The notes beneath the pieces were generated by a model. It was not told the origin of the DNA. It worked only from the letters and a program-made list of their open reading frames with translations, and did no database searches. From Cupriavidus alkaliphilus (GTDB lineage Bacteria; Pseudomonadota; Gammaproteobacteria; Burkholderiales; Burkholderiaceae), in assembly GCF_900094595.1 (NCBI RefSeq), contig NZ_FMAD01000005.1:62001-126000 (forward strand): a stretch of 64,000 bases of DNA, in the 5' to 3' direction. The translations under genes were made by a program, and so were the position numbers. Positions within the stretch are counted from its first letter, which is position 1. Every line of letters begins with the position of its first letter. Shown here one piece after another: positions 42,980 to 52,279 of this stretch.

Positions 42980-43942
42980 TCAGTGATTGGCGGCGAGCGT
43001 GGCGCCGGCCAGGCCGCCGTTGCCGCCGAGCGCCAGCGTGTCCTTGCCGGTGGCCGCCAGCGCGGCCAGGGTCTGCGGGCTGCCCGCCGGCAGCACCGCG
43101 AAGCGGCGCCCGCCGTCGGCGGACATCACCAGCACGCCGCCCTGCCCGGCCAGCACGATACGGCCATCGGCAAGCTCGGCGGCACCGAAGAACGAGGTCC
43201 TGAGGCCGGTCTCCGCCGCGCGCCAGGTGGTGCCGAAGTCTTCGCTGCGCAGGGCGTTGCCGCGCATGCCGTAGGCCAGCCAGGCGCCGTCGCGCAGCGG
43301 CAGCACGCCGTAGAGCGAGCCTTCATAAGGGGTCTTGACCGGCTCCCACTGGCTGCCGCCGTCGGTCGAGCGCAGCACCAGCCCGGCCTCGCCGACCAGC
43401 ATCAGCCGCCCCTGCCCGTCGCTGGCGATGGCGTTGAGGTGGCGGTCCTGCATGGCCTTGCCGCCGGCCTCCTCCCAGTGCCGGCCCTGGTCGCGCGACA
43501 CCAGGAAACGGCCGAAGCTACCCACCGCGAACCACGGCCCGCTGGCCTGCGCCAGCGCTCCGAGCAGCGGATCCGACGATTCCGGATCGAATGCGACCTG
43601 CTGCCAGTGCGCGCCGCCGTCTTCGGTGCGCAGGATCTGGCCGCTGTGCCCGACCGCGATGCCCCGGCGGCTGTCGGCAAAGGCGACCTGCGTCAGCGTG
43701 GCGCCTTGCGGCTTGTCCACCGCTGCCGGGCGCCAGTTGCGCCCCTGGTCATCGCTGAACAGGATCTTGCCGCGCTCGCCCACGGCGACCAGGCGCTCGC
43801 CGGCGCGGGCGATGCCGTTGACCTGCAGGCCGTCCGGGCGCAGCGCGGTGGCCGGGAACGGCGGCAGCGGACGCGGCGCGAAGGCCCATACCGCGGTGGC
43901 CAGCACGGCCAGCGACATGGCAATGCCGATCAGTCGTTTCAT
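42980..43942 (-). CDS. Exported YCF48-like beta-propeller protein
   Basis: A 320-residue protein with a signal peptide/anchor (LIGIAMSLAVLATAVWAF). Repeating blades of the type GERLVAVGERGKILFSDDQGRNWR, GHSGQILRTEDGGAHWQ and VGEAGLVLRSTDGGSQWE identify the YCF48/BNR beta-propeller family. The ATG at 43942 follows GGAGGAGACATC. It precedes the RND exporter by 26 bases, and the two are probably co-expressed. Such proteins near RND and DUF1329 genes are thought to help assemble an envelope transport complex; this is inference. The upstream gap of 200 bases carries two dispersed palindromes. Confidence 0.85.
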   Translation of the reverse strand: MKRLIGIAMSLAVLATAVWAFAPRPLPPFPATALRPDGLQVNGIARAGERLVAVGERGKILFSDDQGRNWRPAAVDKPQGATLTQVAFADSRRGIAVGHSGQILRTEDGGAHWQQVAFDPESSDPLLGALAQASGPWFAVGSFGRFLVSRDQGRHWEEAGGKAMQDRHLNAIASDGQGRLMLVGEAGLVLRSTDGGSQWEPVKTPYEGSLYGVLPLRDGAWLAYGMRGNALRSEDFGTTWRAAETGLRTSFFGAAELADGRIVLAGQGGVLVMSADGGRRFAVLPAGSPQTLAALAATGKDTLALGGNGGLAGATLAANH

Positions 43943-43993
43943 GATGTCTCCTCCGTTTTGGAGTGATGGCACGTGGCCTCGTGATTGTTTGCT

Positions 43994-44019
43994 CCCCTCT
44001 CCCGCGTGCGGGAGAGGGG
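43994..44019 (-). repeat. Dispersed palindrome, copy 6 (reverse)
   Basis: CCCCTCTCCCGC-GT-GCGGGAGAGGGG followed by CGGGGGTGAGGG. It lies in the 200-base gap inside the operon. Confidence 0.9.
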
Positions 44020-44089
44020 CGGGGGTGAGGGCCGGCGCTCTCAATGCTGACGCCCATGACTTCGTGGAGGCTCTGGCCCTCACCCCCAG

Positions 44090-44117
44090 CCCCTCTCCCA
44101 CTGGCGTTGGAGAGGGG
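44090..44117 (+). repeat. Dispersed palindrome, copy 7 (forward, degenerate)
   Basis: CCCCTCTCC...GGAGAGGGG with a diverged centre, the CTTCGTGGAGGCTCTGGCCCT arm on the left and AAAACCGGC on the right. It is inverted relative to copy 6. Confidence 0.8.
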
Positions 44118-44142
44118 AGAAAACCGGCAGCGCTACCTCTGT

Positions 44143-45348
44143 TTATGGCAATACGTCAAACAACGCCGCCGCCCCCATCCCCCCACCAATGCACATCGTC
44201 ACCACCGCCTGCTGCACACCACGGCGGCGGCCTTCGATCAATGCATGCGCGGTCATGCGCGCACCCGACATGCCGAACGGATGCCCGACGGAAATCGCGC
44301 CGCCATTCACGTTCAGCCGCGCATCGGCAATGCCCAGCTTCTGCTGGCAGTACAGCACCTGGCAGGCAAAGGCCTCGTTCAGCTCCCACAGCCCCACATC
44401 CGCCACCGTCATGCCGTGGCGCGCCAGCAGCTTCGGCACCGCGAACACCGGGCCGATGCCCATCTCGTCCGGCGCGCAGCCCGTCACCGCCATGCCGCGA
44501 TAGCGCCCTAGCGGACGCAGGCCGCGGCGGCGCGCCTCGTCGGCGCTCATCAGCAGCACCGCGGCGGCGCCGTCGGACAGCTGCGAGGCATTGCCCGCGG
44601 TGATGTGCTCGCCCGCGGCGACGGCCTGCCCGCCGCTCCAGACCGGCTTGAGCGCCTCCAGGCTGGCAGCCGTGGTGTCGGGCCGGTTGCATTCATCCTG
44701 CGCCAGCCGCACGGTCTCGTGACCGGTCAGCGCGCCGGCCTTGTCGAACAGCGCGCGGCGCGTTTCCAGCGGCACGATCTCGTCATCGAAGGCGCCGCGC
44801 CGCTGCGCCTCGGCGGTGCGCTGCTGGCTGCGCCAGGCGTAGGCGTCCTGCTCGGCGCGGCTGATGCCATAGCGGCGCGCCACCACCTCGGCGGTCTCGA
44901 TCATCGCCATGTAGGCGGCCGGCTGGCGCGCCAGCACCGCTTCGGACTGGGCGCGATAGCTGTTCTTGTGCTTGTTCTGCGTCAGCGAGATCGACTCCGC
45001 GCCGCCGGCGACGATGATGTCGGCCTCGCCGCACTGAATCGCGCGCGCGCCCGCCGCGATCGTCATCAGGCCGGAGCCGCACATGCGGTCCATGGTCATG
45101 CCGGGAACGCTGTCGGGCAGGCCCGCCGCCACCGCGCACAGGCGGCCCAGGTTGTAGCCCTGGGTGCCCTGCTGTGCGGCCGCGCCGATCAGCACATCGT
45201 CGACCTCGGCCGGGTCCACGCCGGCGCGCTCCACCACCGCGCGCACCACGTGGCCGCCCAGCACCGGGGCTTCGGTATCGTTGAAGGCGCCGCGGAAGGC
45301 CTTGCCGATGGGGGTGCGCGCGACGGCGACGATGACTGCGTCTTTCAT
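44143..45348 (-). CDS. Acetyl-CoA acyltransferase (thiolase)
   Basis: A 401-residue thiolase. The nucleophile Cys90 sits in [29 protein letters not shown] carries the general-base His and [10 protein letters not shown] the second Cys. It removes acetyl-CoA or propionyl-CoA from a 3-ketoacyl-CoA. It differs from the FadA6-like thiolase of the same run and looks like a general beta-oxidation thiolase; in a steroid locus it could act on side-chain intermediates. It is 15 bases downstream of a MaoC gene. Confidence 0.9.
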   Translation of the reverse strand: MKDAVIVAVARTPIGKAFRGAFNDTEAPVLGGHVVRAVVERAGVDPAEVDDVLIGAAAQQGTQGYNLGRLCAVAAGLPDSVPGMTMDRMCGSGLMTIAAGARAIQCGEADIIVAGGAESISLTQNKHKNSYRAQSEAVLARQPAAYMAMIETAEVVARRYGISRAEQDAYAWRSQQRTAEAQRRGAFDDEIVPLETRRALFDKAGALTGHETVRLAQDECNRPDTTAASLEALKPVWSGGQAVAAGEHITAGNASQLSDGAAAVLLMSADEARRRGLRPLGRYRGMAVTGCAPDEMGIGPVFAVPKLLARHGMTVADVGLWELNEAFACQVLYCQQKLGIADARLNVNGGAISVGHPFGMSGARMTAHALIEGRRRGVQQAVVTMCIGGGMGAAALFDVLP

Positions 45349-45363
45349 GCTGTGTGTTCCTGT

Positions 45364-45819
45364 TCAGAAGTAGTAGCGGCTGATGGTTTCAGCCACGCAG
45401 GCGGGCTTGGGCTCGCCTTCGATTTCCACGGTCATGCGCACCACCGACTGCACGCCGCCATCCAGGGTCTCGGCGCGCACCACCTCTCCCACGCCGCGCA
45501 CGCGTGCACCGACACGCACCGGCGCCGGGAAACGCACCTTGTCGCAGCCGTAGTTGACGCCGAACTTCATGCCTTTGACGGCGACCAGCTCGGGCAGGAA
45601 CTGGTTGACCAGCGCCAGCGTCAGGTAGCCGTGCGCGATGCAGGCGCCGTAGGGGCCCTGCGCGGCGCGTTCGGGGTCGACGTGCAGCCACTGGTGGTCG
45701 CCGGTGGCATGGGCAAACTGGTCGACCTGTTGCTGGGTGATGCGGGTCCAGGCGCTGGCGCCGAGGTGTTGGCCGACGGCGGCGTGGATGTCTTCGGCGC
45801 AGCGGAAGATTCTTGGCAT
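45364..45819 (-). CDS. MaoC family (R)-hydratase
   Basis: A 151-residue hotdog protein with the hydratase motif QFAHATGDHQWLHVDPERAA (about residues 34-53), containing the catalytic Asp and His, and the family strand PYGACIAHGYLTLALV. It should hydrate a 2-enoyl-CoA. AGGAAAC precedes the ATG. It stands in front of the thiolase gene, so together they would do hydration and thiolysis of one substrate. A 141-base gap with a palindrome separates it from the ipdF-like gene. Confidence 0.9.
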   Translation of the reverse strand: MPRIFRCAEDIHAAVGQHLGASAWTRITQQQVDQFAHATGDHQWLHVDPERAAQGPYGACIAHGYLTLALVNQFLPELVAVKGMKFGVNYGCDKVRFPAPVRVGARVRGVGEVVRAETLDGGVQSVVRMTVEIEGEPKPACVAETISRYYF

Positions 45820-45889
45820 TGCTGTTTCCTGTGTTTCCTCACCATGTCAGCCGACTTGCCGACGAGCCCATCACTCCCGCTTGTTCGCT

Positions 45890-45915
45890 CCCCTCTCCCG
45901 CCTGCGGGAGAGGGG
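45890..45915. repeat. Dispersed palindrome, copy 8
   Basis: CCCCTCTCCCGC-CT-GCGGGAGAGGGG, with GTTCGCT before and AGCC after. Its outer flanks have lost the GGGGTGAGGG arm. Confidence 0.85.
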
Positions 45916-45960
45916 AGCCTATGCGAGCGGTGGTGGCTAATCCCGGCACTTGTCAGCGCT

Positions 45961-46764
45961 TCAAGCCCGCTGACTACTCACCGGCAACACCTCCCCGGTC
46001 ATATACGACGCATAATCGCTGGCCAGGAACACCATCACATTGGCCACCTCCCACACCTCCGCCGCGCGCCCGAAGGCCTCGCGCTCGCTCAGTTGCCGCA
46101 GCAGATCCGCCGGCGCCGACTTCTTCAGGAAGTCGTGCAGCGCAATGCTCGGCGCCACCGCGTTGATGCGCACGCCAAACTCGGCGGCCTCCATCGCGCT
46201 GCAGCGCGTCAGCGCCATCACCCCGGCCTTGGCCGCGGCATAGTGCGACTGCTCCTTCTGCGCCCGCCAGCCCAGCACCGAGGCGTTGTTGACGATGGCG
46301 CCGCGGCGGCGCGCCTGCATGTGCGGCAGCATCGCGCGCGTCATGCGGAAGGTGCCGGTGAGAGAAATATCGATGACGCGCGACCACTCGGCATCGTCCA
46401 TATCAACTAGGCGGCGCGAGCCGCCCAGGCCGGCGTTGTTGATCAGCACATCGGTGCCGCCGAGTGCCTCCTCTGCCGCGGCCACGAGTGCGCGCACCTG
46501 CGCTTCGTCGGACACATCGCACAGCTGGCCATGGATGGCCTGCAGCCCGGTTTCCGCGCGCAGGCGCTCGACCGCCTCGTCCAGCCGCTTGGGATGGATG
46601 TCGGAGATCATCAGCGCGCGGCAGCCTTCCTCGGCGCAGCGGCGCGCGGCGGCAAAGCCGATGCCGGCGCCGGCGGCGGCGGTGATCAGCACGCTCCTGC
46701 CGGCGAGCAGTTCGTGACCCGGCACATAGGCCGGGGCGCTGGGGATTTCTGCATGAAGGGTCAT
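45961..46764 (-). CDS. ipdF: IpdF-like SDR (hydroxy-HIP-CoA dehydrogenase)
   Basis: A 267-residue SDR closely resembling Mycobacterium Rv3559c/IpdF. It shares NNASVLGWRAQ, SHYAAAKAGVMALTRCSA, GVRINAV, the EAFGRAAE segment and YMTGEVLPVSSQRA. The cofactor region TAAAGAGIG (28-36) and catalytic Ser162, Tyr175 and Lys179 are present. IpdF oxidises the 5-hydroxyl of the steroid C/D-ring remnant as CoA ester. Its start overlaps the stop of the FadE30-like gene (ATGA). The same adjacency exists in Mycobacterium (Rv3559c-Rv3560c), strengthening the call. Confidence 0.88.
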   Translation of the reverse strand: MTLHAEIPSAPAYVPGHELLAGRSVLITAAAGAGIGFAAARRCAEEGCRALMISDIHPKRLDEAVERLRAETGLQAIHGQLCDVSDEAQVRALVAAAEEALGGTDVLINNAGLGGSRRLVDMDDAEWSRVIDISLTGTFRMTRAMLPHMQARRRGAIVNNASVLGWRAQKEQSHYAAAKAGVMALTRCSAMEAAEFGVRINAVAPSIALHDFLKKSAPADLLRQLSEREAFGRAAEVWEVANVMVFLASDYASYMTGEVLPVSSQRA

Positions 46765-47963
46765 AACTGTCCTCGGGCCTCGCGCGGCATGCCCAGCCCG
46801 CGTTCGGCGATGATGTTGAGCTGGATTTCGTTGGTGCCGGCGTAGATGGTGTCGGCGCGCGAGAACAGCGCCATCTGCTGCAGCCGCGTGCGGCGCGTGT
46901 CGGCCGGGTCCAGCACGTTGGCGAGCGGGCCCAGCACGTCGAGCGCCAGTTGCCCGAGGTCGCGGTGCCAGTTGGACCAGTAGTACTTGTAGATCAGCGC
47001 CTCGCGCTGCAAGGCAGTGCCGCCGTCCTGGCTGGCCTGCGCGGCGCCGGCCAGCATGCGCAAGGCGTTGGCGCGCATCACGCGCAGGCCGGCCCAGGCG
47101 CGCGCGATGCGCTGGCGCACCAGCGCGTCGCGGCTGCTGCCGTTGTCGCGCGCGGCCTGCGCCACCCATTCCAGCTCATGCGTGAACTGCATCTGCTGGC
47201 CCAGCGTGGAGATGCCACGCTCGAAGCCGAGCAGCGCCATGGCGATGCGCCAGCCGTCGCCGGGCTCGCCCAGCACGTCGGCGGCCGCGGCGCGCGCGCC
47301 GTCGAAGAAGACCTCGTTGAACTCCGCGCCGCCGCCCATCTGGCGGATCGGGCGGATTTCGATGCCGGGCTGGTCCAGCGGCAGCATCAGGAAGATCAAA
47401 CCCTTGCTGCCGCGCGAGCCGGGCTCGCAGCGCGCCAGCACGAAGATCCAGTCGGATTCGTGCGCCAGCGAGGTCCAGACCTTCTGCCCGCTGACCAGCC
47501 AGTCGCCGCTGGCGGCATCGCGCACCGCGCGCGTGCGTACGTTGGCCAGGTCCGAGCCCGCCCCAGGTTCCGAATAGCCCTGGCACCAGAACGTGGTGCC
47601 GTTGCGGATGCCGGGCAGCAGCCGCGCCTTCTGGTCCTCGGTGCCGAAGGCGATCAGCGTCGGGCCGATCAGACCCTCGCCGATATGCCCCATGCGGCCC
47701 GGGCCGCCGGCGCGCGCGTATTCCTCGTGGAAGATCACCTGCTGCATCACCGGCAGTTCGCGCCCGCCATGCGCGCGCGGCCAGCCCAGCCCGGTCCAGC
47801 CGCCTTCGGCCAGCCGCCGCTCCCACGCCTTGCGCAGCTCGGGATAGGCTTCTTCGTCGCCGGGGCCGCCGCGGTGTTTCAGGCATTCGAATTCGCCGGC
47901 CAGGTTCCCGGCCAGCCAACCCGCCACCTCGGCGCGGAATGCCGACTCGTCGTTCGCTTTCAT
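46761..47963 (-). CDS. fadE30: FadE30-like acyl-CoA dehydrogenase (catalytic subunit)
   Basis: A 400-residue dehydrogenase strongly similar to Mycobacterium FadE30, which acts on the CoA ester of the steroid C/D-ring propanoate (HIP). Diagnostic blocks are GWLAGNLAGEFECLK, GPTLIAFGT, CQGYSEPGAGSDLANVRT and SGQKVWTSLAHESDWIFVLAR. The helix-G glutamate is present in LLGFERGISTLG. The start at 47963 follows GGAGGAC and overlaps the stop of the preceding dehydrogenase gene; it overlaps ipdF downstream in the same way. This tight block of three coupled genes suggests one complex or sequential steps. Confidence 0.88.
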   Translation of the reverse strand: MKANDESAFRAEVAGWLAGNLAGEFECLKHRGGPGDEEAYPELRKAWERRLAEGGWTGLGWPRAHGGRELPVMQQVIFHEEYARAGGPGRMGHIGEGLIGPTLIAFGTEDQKARLLPGIRNGTTFWCQGYSEPGAGSDLANVRTRAVRDAASGDWLVSGQKVWTSLAHESDWIFVLARCEPGSRGSKGLIFLMLPLDQPGIEIRPIRQMGGGAEFNEVFFDGARAAAADVLGEPGDGWRIAMALLGFERGISTLGQQMQFTHELEWVAQAARDNGSSRDALVRQRIARAWAGLRVMRANALRMLAGAAQASQDGGTALQREALIYKYYWSNWHRDLGQLALDVLGPLANVLDPADTRRTRLQQMALFSRADTIYAGTNEIQLNIIAERGLGMPREARGQL

Positions 47964-49108
47964 GCTGTCCTCCATGCCTGCGGGCCATTGGCGGCAACGT
48001 AGGCAAGCGCGGCACCGGCACCGCCGAGCCACTGGCCGGCGGCCTGCGCGCGCTTGAAATAGAGCTGGGGGTCGTATTCCCAGGTGAAGCCGACCCCGCC
48101 ATGCAGCTGGATGGCTTCCTGCGCGCAGAAGCGCAGGGCGTCGTCGGCGGCGACGGCGGCAGCGCAGATCTCGAGCCGCGCGTCGGCGACAGCCGCCGCC
48201 TCCCACGCCTGCGCCGCGCCATACACGGCCGAGCGCGCCGCCTCGACCAGCACCATCATTTGCGCGCAGCGATGCTTGACCGCCTGGAACGAGCCGACGG
48301 CGCGGCCGAACTGGATGCGCTCCGAGGCATAGGCAACGGTCAGGTCCAGGCATTGCTGGGCGGCGCCGAGCTGCTCGGCCGCCAGCATCAGCTTGCCGTG
48401 CCACCACGCCTGGGCCAGGCCCTGGACGGCGGCGTTCCCCCGCGCCAGGCAGGCGCCTGCGGCAACGGCCAGGCCGTCGAGCCGCAGCGACGCCAGCGGC
48501 CGCGTGCGGTCGAGCGTGTCCAGCGGCGCGATAGCGAAGCGCGCGTCCTGCGCCAGCGCGGGCGGCTCCAGCAGGAACAGCGCCGGCTCGCCATCGGCGG
48601 CGCGCGCCGGCACCAGCAGCCAGTCGGTGCCGGCGACGTCGGCCACCTGGGCGGCGCTGCCGCGCAGCACGAAGCCGTCCGCGCCGGCCCGCGCAGTGAT
48701 CGGGACACTGTCGTAGTGCCAGCCGCCATGGTCCGGCAGCACCGCCGCGGCGCGGCACTCGCCCGTGGCCAGCCGCTCCAGCCACGGCCCGCTGTGGCCG
48801 ACGCTGCCTTGCAGCCACGGCGCCACCACGCATGCCGTCGACCAGAACGGCACGCACGCCAGGCGCTGGCCCAGTTGCTCCTGCAGCAGCACCAGCCCCG
48901 GCGCGCCCAGGGCGGCGCCGCCCACGGCTTCGGGCAGCGCGATGCCGCACCAGCCAAGCTCGCCCGCGATCGCACGCCACAGCGCGTCGTCGTGAGCCGG
49001 CCCGGCCTCGGTCACGCGCCGCACCGCCGCCGAATCGCTGTGCGCGGCGAGGTAGTCGCGCGCGCTGTCGCGGACCATCTGGTGTTCGACTGAAAGAGAA
49101 AAATCCAT
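47960..49108 (-). CDS. Acyl-CoA dehydrogenase, small/non-catalytic subunit type
   Basis: A 382-residue dehydrogenase-fold protein: MDFSLSVEHQMVRDSARDYL at the start, SERIQFGRAVGSFQAVKHRCAQM and LHGGVGFTWEYDPQLYFKRAQ at the end. The helix-G region reads WWHGKLMLAAEQLG and the middle domain is degenerate, so it lacks the usual catalytic base. It is coupled by ATGA overlap to the FadE30-like gene and is probably its partner. Actinobacterial steroid FadE enzymes form alpha2beta2 complexes of this kind. It starts 11 bases after the next SDR. Confidence 0.85.
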   Translation of the reverse strand: MDFSLSVEHQMVRDSARDYLAAHSDSAAVRRVTEAGPAHDDALWRAIAGELGWCGIALPEAVGGAALGAPGLVLLQEQLGQRLACVPFWSTACVVAPWLQGSVGHSGPWLERLATGECRAAAVLPDHGGWHYDSVPITARAGADGFVLRGSAAQVADVAGTDWLLVPARAADGEPALFLLEPPALAQDARFAIAPLDTLDRTRPLASLRLDGLAVAAGACLARGNAAVQGLAQAWWHGKLMLAAEQLGAAQQCLDLTVAYASERIQFGRAVGSFQAVKHRCAQMMVLVEAARSAVYGAAQAWEAAAVADARLEICAAAVAADDALRFCAQEAIQLHGGVGFTWEYDPQLYFKRAQAAGQWLGGAGAALAYVAANGPQAWRTA

Positions 49109-49119
49109 GGCCGTCGCGC

Positions 49120-49995
49120 TCAGCTGCCGTACACCGCCTGGGGCGGCTGCGCCTGTGCCAGCAGCCCCGCCACTGCCGCGCCGACTTCAGCCGGTTGCCA
49201 GCGCCCGCCCTTGTCGGCCTTGGGGCCGGTGCGCCAGCCGTCGGCCACCGACACCATGCCGCCGGCCGCCTCGAACATGCGGCCATTGACCTGCGCGGAG
49301 CCGGCGCTGCCCAGCCACACCACCAGCGGCGCGACGTTGGCCGGGTCGTAGTAGTCGAAGCCGCCCTCCGGCGCCTTCATCATGTCGGCGAACACGTCTT
49401 CGGTCATGCCGGTGCGTGCGGCCGGCGCGAGGGCGTTGGCGGTGATGCCGTAGCGGCCCAGTTCCGCGGCCTGCACCAGCGTCAGCGCGGCAATTCCGGC
49501 CTTGGCCGCGGCATAGTTGGACTGGCCGACCGAGCCTTGCAGGCCCGCGCCGGAGCTGGTGTTGATGATGCGCGCGTCGACCGTGCGGCCGGCCTTGGCG
49601 GCATCGCGCCAGCGCCGCGCCAGCAGGTTGGCCAGGCAGAAGTGGCCGCGCAGGTGCACGCGCATGACCTCGTCCCAGTCCGACTCGGTCAGGCTGACGA
49701 ACATGCGGTCGCGGCAGATGCCGGCGTTGTTGATCAGCACATGCACTTCGCCGTAGGCCGCGACCGCGGCATCGACGATGCGCTGCGCGGTGGCAATCTG
49801 CGTGATGTCGTCGTCGCTGGCCAGGGCGCTGCCGCCGGCGGCGCGGATCTCCGCGCAGACCGCCTCGGCCGCGTCGCGCCGGATGTCGTTGACGACCACG
49901 TTGGCGCCCTCGGCGCCGAAGGCCAGCGCATAGGCACGGCCCAGCCCGCCGCCGGCGCCGGTGATGATGACGGTGCGTCCGTCGCAAATGCCCAT
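49120..49995 (-). CDS. SDR family oxidoreductase, steroid-cluster type
   Basis: A 291-residue SDR. The cofactor motif TGAGGGLG is at 12-19 and catalytic Ser148, Tyr161, Lys165 (YAAAK) are present. NAGICRDRMFVSLTESDWDEVM is typical of the 3-hydroxyacyl-CoA dehydrogenase-like group that includes Rv3548c, part of the mycobacterial steroid C/D-ring regulon. It would oxidise a hydroxyacyl-CoA before the thiolase step; the adjacent FadA6-like thiolase gene ends ten bases upstream. AAGGAGCAC precedes the ATG at 49995. Confidence 0.87.
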   Translation of the reverse strand: MGICDGRTVIITGAGGGLGRAYALAFGAEGANVVVNDIRRDAAEAVCAEIRAAGGSALASDDDITQIATAQRIVDAAVAAYGEVHVLINNAGICRDRMFVSLTESDWDEVMRVHLRGHFCLANLLARRWRDAAKAGRTVDARIINTSSGAGLQGSVGQSNYAAAKAGIAALTLVQAAELGRYGITANALAPAARTGMTEDVFADMMKAPEGGFDYYDPANVAPLVVWLGSAGSAQVNGRMFEAAGGMVSVADGWRTGPKADKGGRWQPAEVGAAVAGLLAQAQPPQAVYGS

Positions 49996-50005
49996 GATGT
50001 GCTCC

Positions 50006-51157
50006 TTACAACCGTTCGATGATGGTGACGTTGGCCAGCCCGCCGCCTTCGCACATGGTCTGCAGGCCGTAGCGGCCACCGGTGCGTTCCAGTTCGTGCA
50101 GCAGCGTGGTCATCAGGCGCGCGCCGGTGGCGCCGAGCGGGTGGCCCAGCGCGATGGCGCCGCCGTTGGGGTTGGTGCGCTCGGGTGCATAGCCGGTCTC
50201 GGCCAGCCATGCCATCGCCACCGAGGCGAAGGCCTCGTTGATCTCGACCACATCGATATCGGCCAGGCGCAGGCCGCTGCGCTCCAGCGCGCGCTTGGTT
50301 GCCGGAATCGGCGCGGTCAGCATCCACAGCGGGTCGTCGCCCAGCACGCTCATATGCGCGATGCGCGCGCGCGGCGTCAGGCCGTAGCGCTTGAGCGCGT
50401 CCTCGGACACGATCAGCAGCGCGGCGGCGGCATCGGCGGTCTGGCTGGACACGGCAGCGGTCAGCGAACTGCCCGGCATCAGCGGTTCGAGTGCGGCCAT
50501 CCTGGCCAGCGTGGTATCGGGACGCGGGGTTTCGTCCCGGGTCACGCCTTCGCACGGCACGATCTCGCGCGCGAAGCGGCCGGCCTCGATCGCCGCGGCC
50601 GCGCGCTGGTGGCTCTCCAGCGCATAGGCCTCCATGGCCTCGCGCGACAGCTTCCAGTGCTCGGCAATGCGCTGCGCCGCGTGGAACTGCGACACCGGCG
50701 CATCGCCGAAGCGCGCCTGCCAGCCCTTGCTGCCCGAGAACGGGTCGGCAAAGCCGAGCGCCTGACCGGCCAGCATCGCCGACGAGATCGGGATCTGGGT
50801 CATGGTCTGCACGCCGCCGGCGATCACCACGTCCTGCGTGCCGCTCATCACCGCCTGCGCGGCGAAGTGCACGGCCTGCTGCGACGAGCCGCACTGGCGG
50901 TCCACCGTCACGCCCGGCACGGTCAGCGGCAGCCCGGCCGCCAGCCACGCGCTGCGCGCGATATTGCCGGCCAGCGGGCCGATGGTGTCGACGCAGCCGA
51001 ACACCACGTCGTCATAGTCTTCTGCGGGAATGCCGTTGCGGCGCACCAGCTCGGCCAGCACGAAGCCGCCCAGGTCGGCGCCGTGCAGGTGCGACAGTCC
51101 ACCCTTGCGGCGCCCGGTGGGGGTGCGCAGGGCATCAACGATATAGGCGTGGTTCAT
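50006..51157 (-). CDS. fadA6: FadA6-like steroid-pathway thiolase
   Basis: A 383-residue thiolase strongly matching Mycobacterium FadA6 (Rv3556c). Shared blocks are VPGVTVDRQCGSSQQA (nucleophile Cys89), ISSAM, VEINEAFA, NPNGGAIALGHPLGATGA and YGLQTMCEGGG. FadA6 thiolyses 3-keto-acyl-CoA intermediates of C/D-ring breakdown. It lies in the middle of the minus-strand run between a dehydrogenase pair and an SDR. The start MNHAYIVDALRTPTG at 51157 follows AAGGAGAAC. Confidence 0.9.
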   Translation of the reverse strand: MNHAYIVDALRTPTGRRKGGLSHLHGADLGGFVLAELVRRNGIPAEDYDDVVFGCVDTIGPLAGNIARSAWLAAGLPLTVPGVTVDRQCGSSQQAVHFAAQAVMSGTQDVVIAGGVQTMTQIPISSAMLAGQALGFADPFSGSKGWQARFGDAPVSQFHAAQRIAEHWKLSREAMEAYALESHQRAAAAIEAGRFAREIVPCEGVTRDETPRPDTTLARMAALEPLMPGSSLTAAVSSQTADAAAALLIVSEDALKRYGLTPRARIAHMSVLGDDPLWMLTAPIPATKRALERSGLRLADIDVVEINEAFASVAMAWLAETGYAPERTNPNGGAIALGHPLGATGARLMTTLLHELERTGGRYGLQTMCEGGGLANVTIIERL

Positions 51158-51186
51158 GGTCTTGGTTCTCCTTGGGATCGGGCGAT

Positions 51187-52260
51187 TCAGGCAAAGGTGG
51201 CGCCGGCGCCGATCGCGTGCTCGCCGTCCAGGATGTGCGCGCCCAGGCGTGCCTTGTGGAAGGCGCGGTCGCCCCAGCTTCCCGCCAGAGCCCAGGCGCG
51301 CTTGGTGAAGATCTGCAGGTCCAGCTCCCAGGTGTAGCCCATCGCGCCATGCACCTGGATCGCCTGGCGCGCCGCGCTCCACGCGCAACGCGCGGCGGCG
51401 ACGCGGGCATGCGAGACATGCAGCCCGGCGTGCGGCAGGTTGTGTGCCAATGCGGCAGCGGCGCGCAGCAGCACCGGCTTGGCAAACTCCAGCTGGATCG
51501 CCACGTCCGCCAGCAGGTGCTTGACCGCCTGGTAGGCGCCGATGGCCTTGCCGAACTGCTTGCGCTGCGCGCTGTAGTCGATCGCCAGGTCGAGCATGCG
51601 CTGGGTCAGGCCCAGCTGCTGCGCGGCCACGCCGAGCGCCCCCCGGTTCAGCGCCGCATCCCACAGGCCAGCGCCGGCCGCCGCCGGGACCAGCCGGGTC
51701 CCGGCGCCCGGCGTCCACGCCAGCTCGAACAGCCGGCGCGACGGATCCAGGCCCGTGCGCGCCGTCAACCTGGCCTGGTCCGGCCGCAGCAGGTGCACGG
51801 CCCCGTCATGCGCGCACAGGACGGCGTCGGCGACATGGGCGTCCGCCACCAGCCGGTCCTGCGGGTGCGCGACCGCCACGCGCGCCTCGCCGGCGGCGAT
51901 GCGTTCCAGCAGCGCAGCGCAGCGCTCGCGCGTTGCGGCATCGGGCGCGGCATCGAGTGCATCGCGCAGCAGGCCAGCCGCCACCAGCGCGGTATCGAGC
52001 AGCGGCTCAGGCAGCGCAAAATAGCCGCACGCCTGCGCCAGCGGCGCCCATTCGAGCTCGGCCAGACCGAGCCCGCCCTGCTCCGCCGGCACCATCACGG
52101 CGGTCATGCCCTGGTCGGCCAGTTGCCGCCACAGCGCATCGGAGCGGCCGGTCTCGGTCGCCCACAACTCGCGCGTCAGCTCCGGCGTCATCTCGGTCAT
52201 CAGGAAGCGCCGGATCGCCTCGGCAAACTGTTCCTGCTCTTCGGTCAATGCGAAATCCAT
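51187..52260 (-). CDS. Acyl-CoA dehydrogenase, small/non-catalytic subunit type
   Basis: A 357-residue dehydrogenase-fold protein beginning MDFALTEEQEQFAEAIRRFL and ending with SAQRKQFGKAIGAYQAVKHLLADV and VHGAMGYTWELDLQIFTKRAW. The helix-G equivalent is NRGALGVAAQQLG, with no glutamate. Its gene lies 19 bases after the FadE31-like gene, so the two probably make an alpha2beta2 enzyme like FadE31-FadE32. It is followed by the FadA6-like gene after 29 bases. Confidence 0.85.
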   Translation of the reverse strand: MDFALTEEQEQFAEAIRRFLMTEMTPELTRELWATETGRSDALWRQLADQGMTAVMVPAEQGGLGLAELEWAPLAQACGYFALPEPLLDTALVAAGLLRDALDAAPDAATRERCAALLERIAAGEARVAVAHPQDRLVADAHVADAVLCAHDGAVHLLRPDQARLTARTGLDPSRRLFELAWTPGAGTRLVPAAAGAGLWDAALNRGALGVAAQQLGLTQRMLDLAIDYSAQRKQFGKAIGAYQAVKHLLADVAIQLEFAKPVLLRAAAALAHNLPHAGLHVSHARVAAARCAWSAARQAIQVHGAMGYTWELDLQIFTKRAWALAGSWGDRAFHKARLGAHILDGEHAIGAGATFA

Positions 52261-52279
52261 GTGTATTCCCCGGGTGCCG

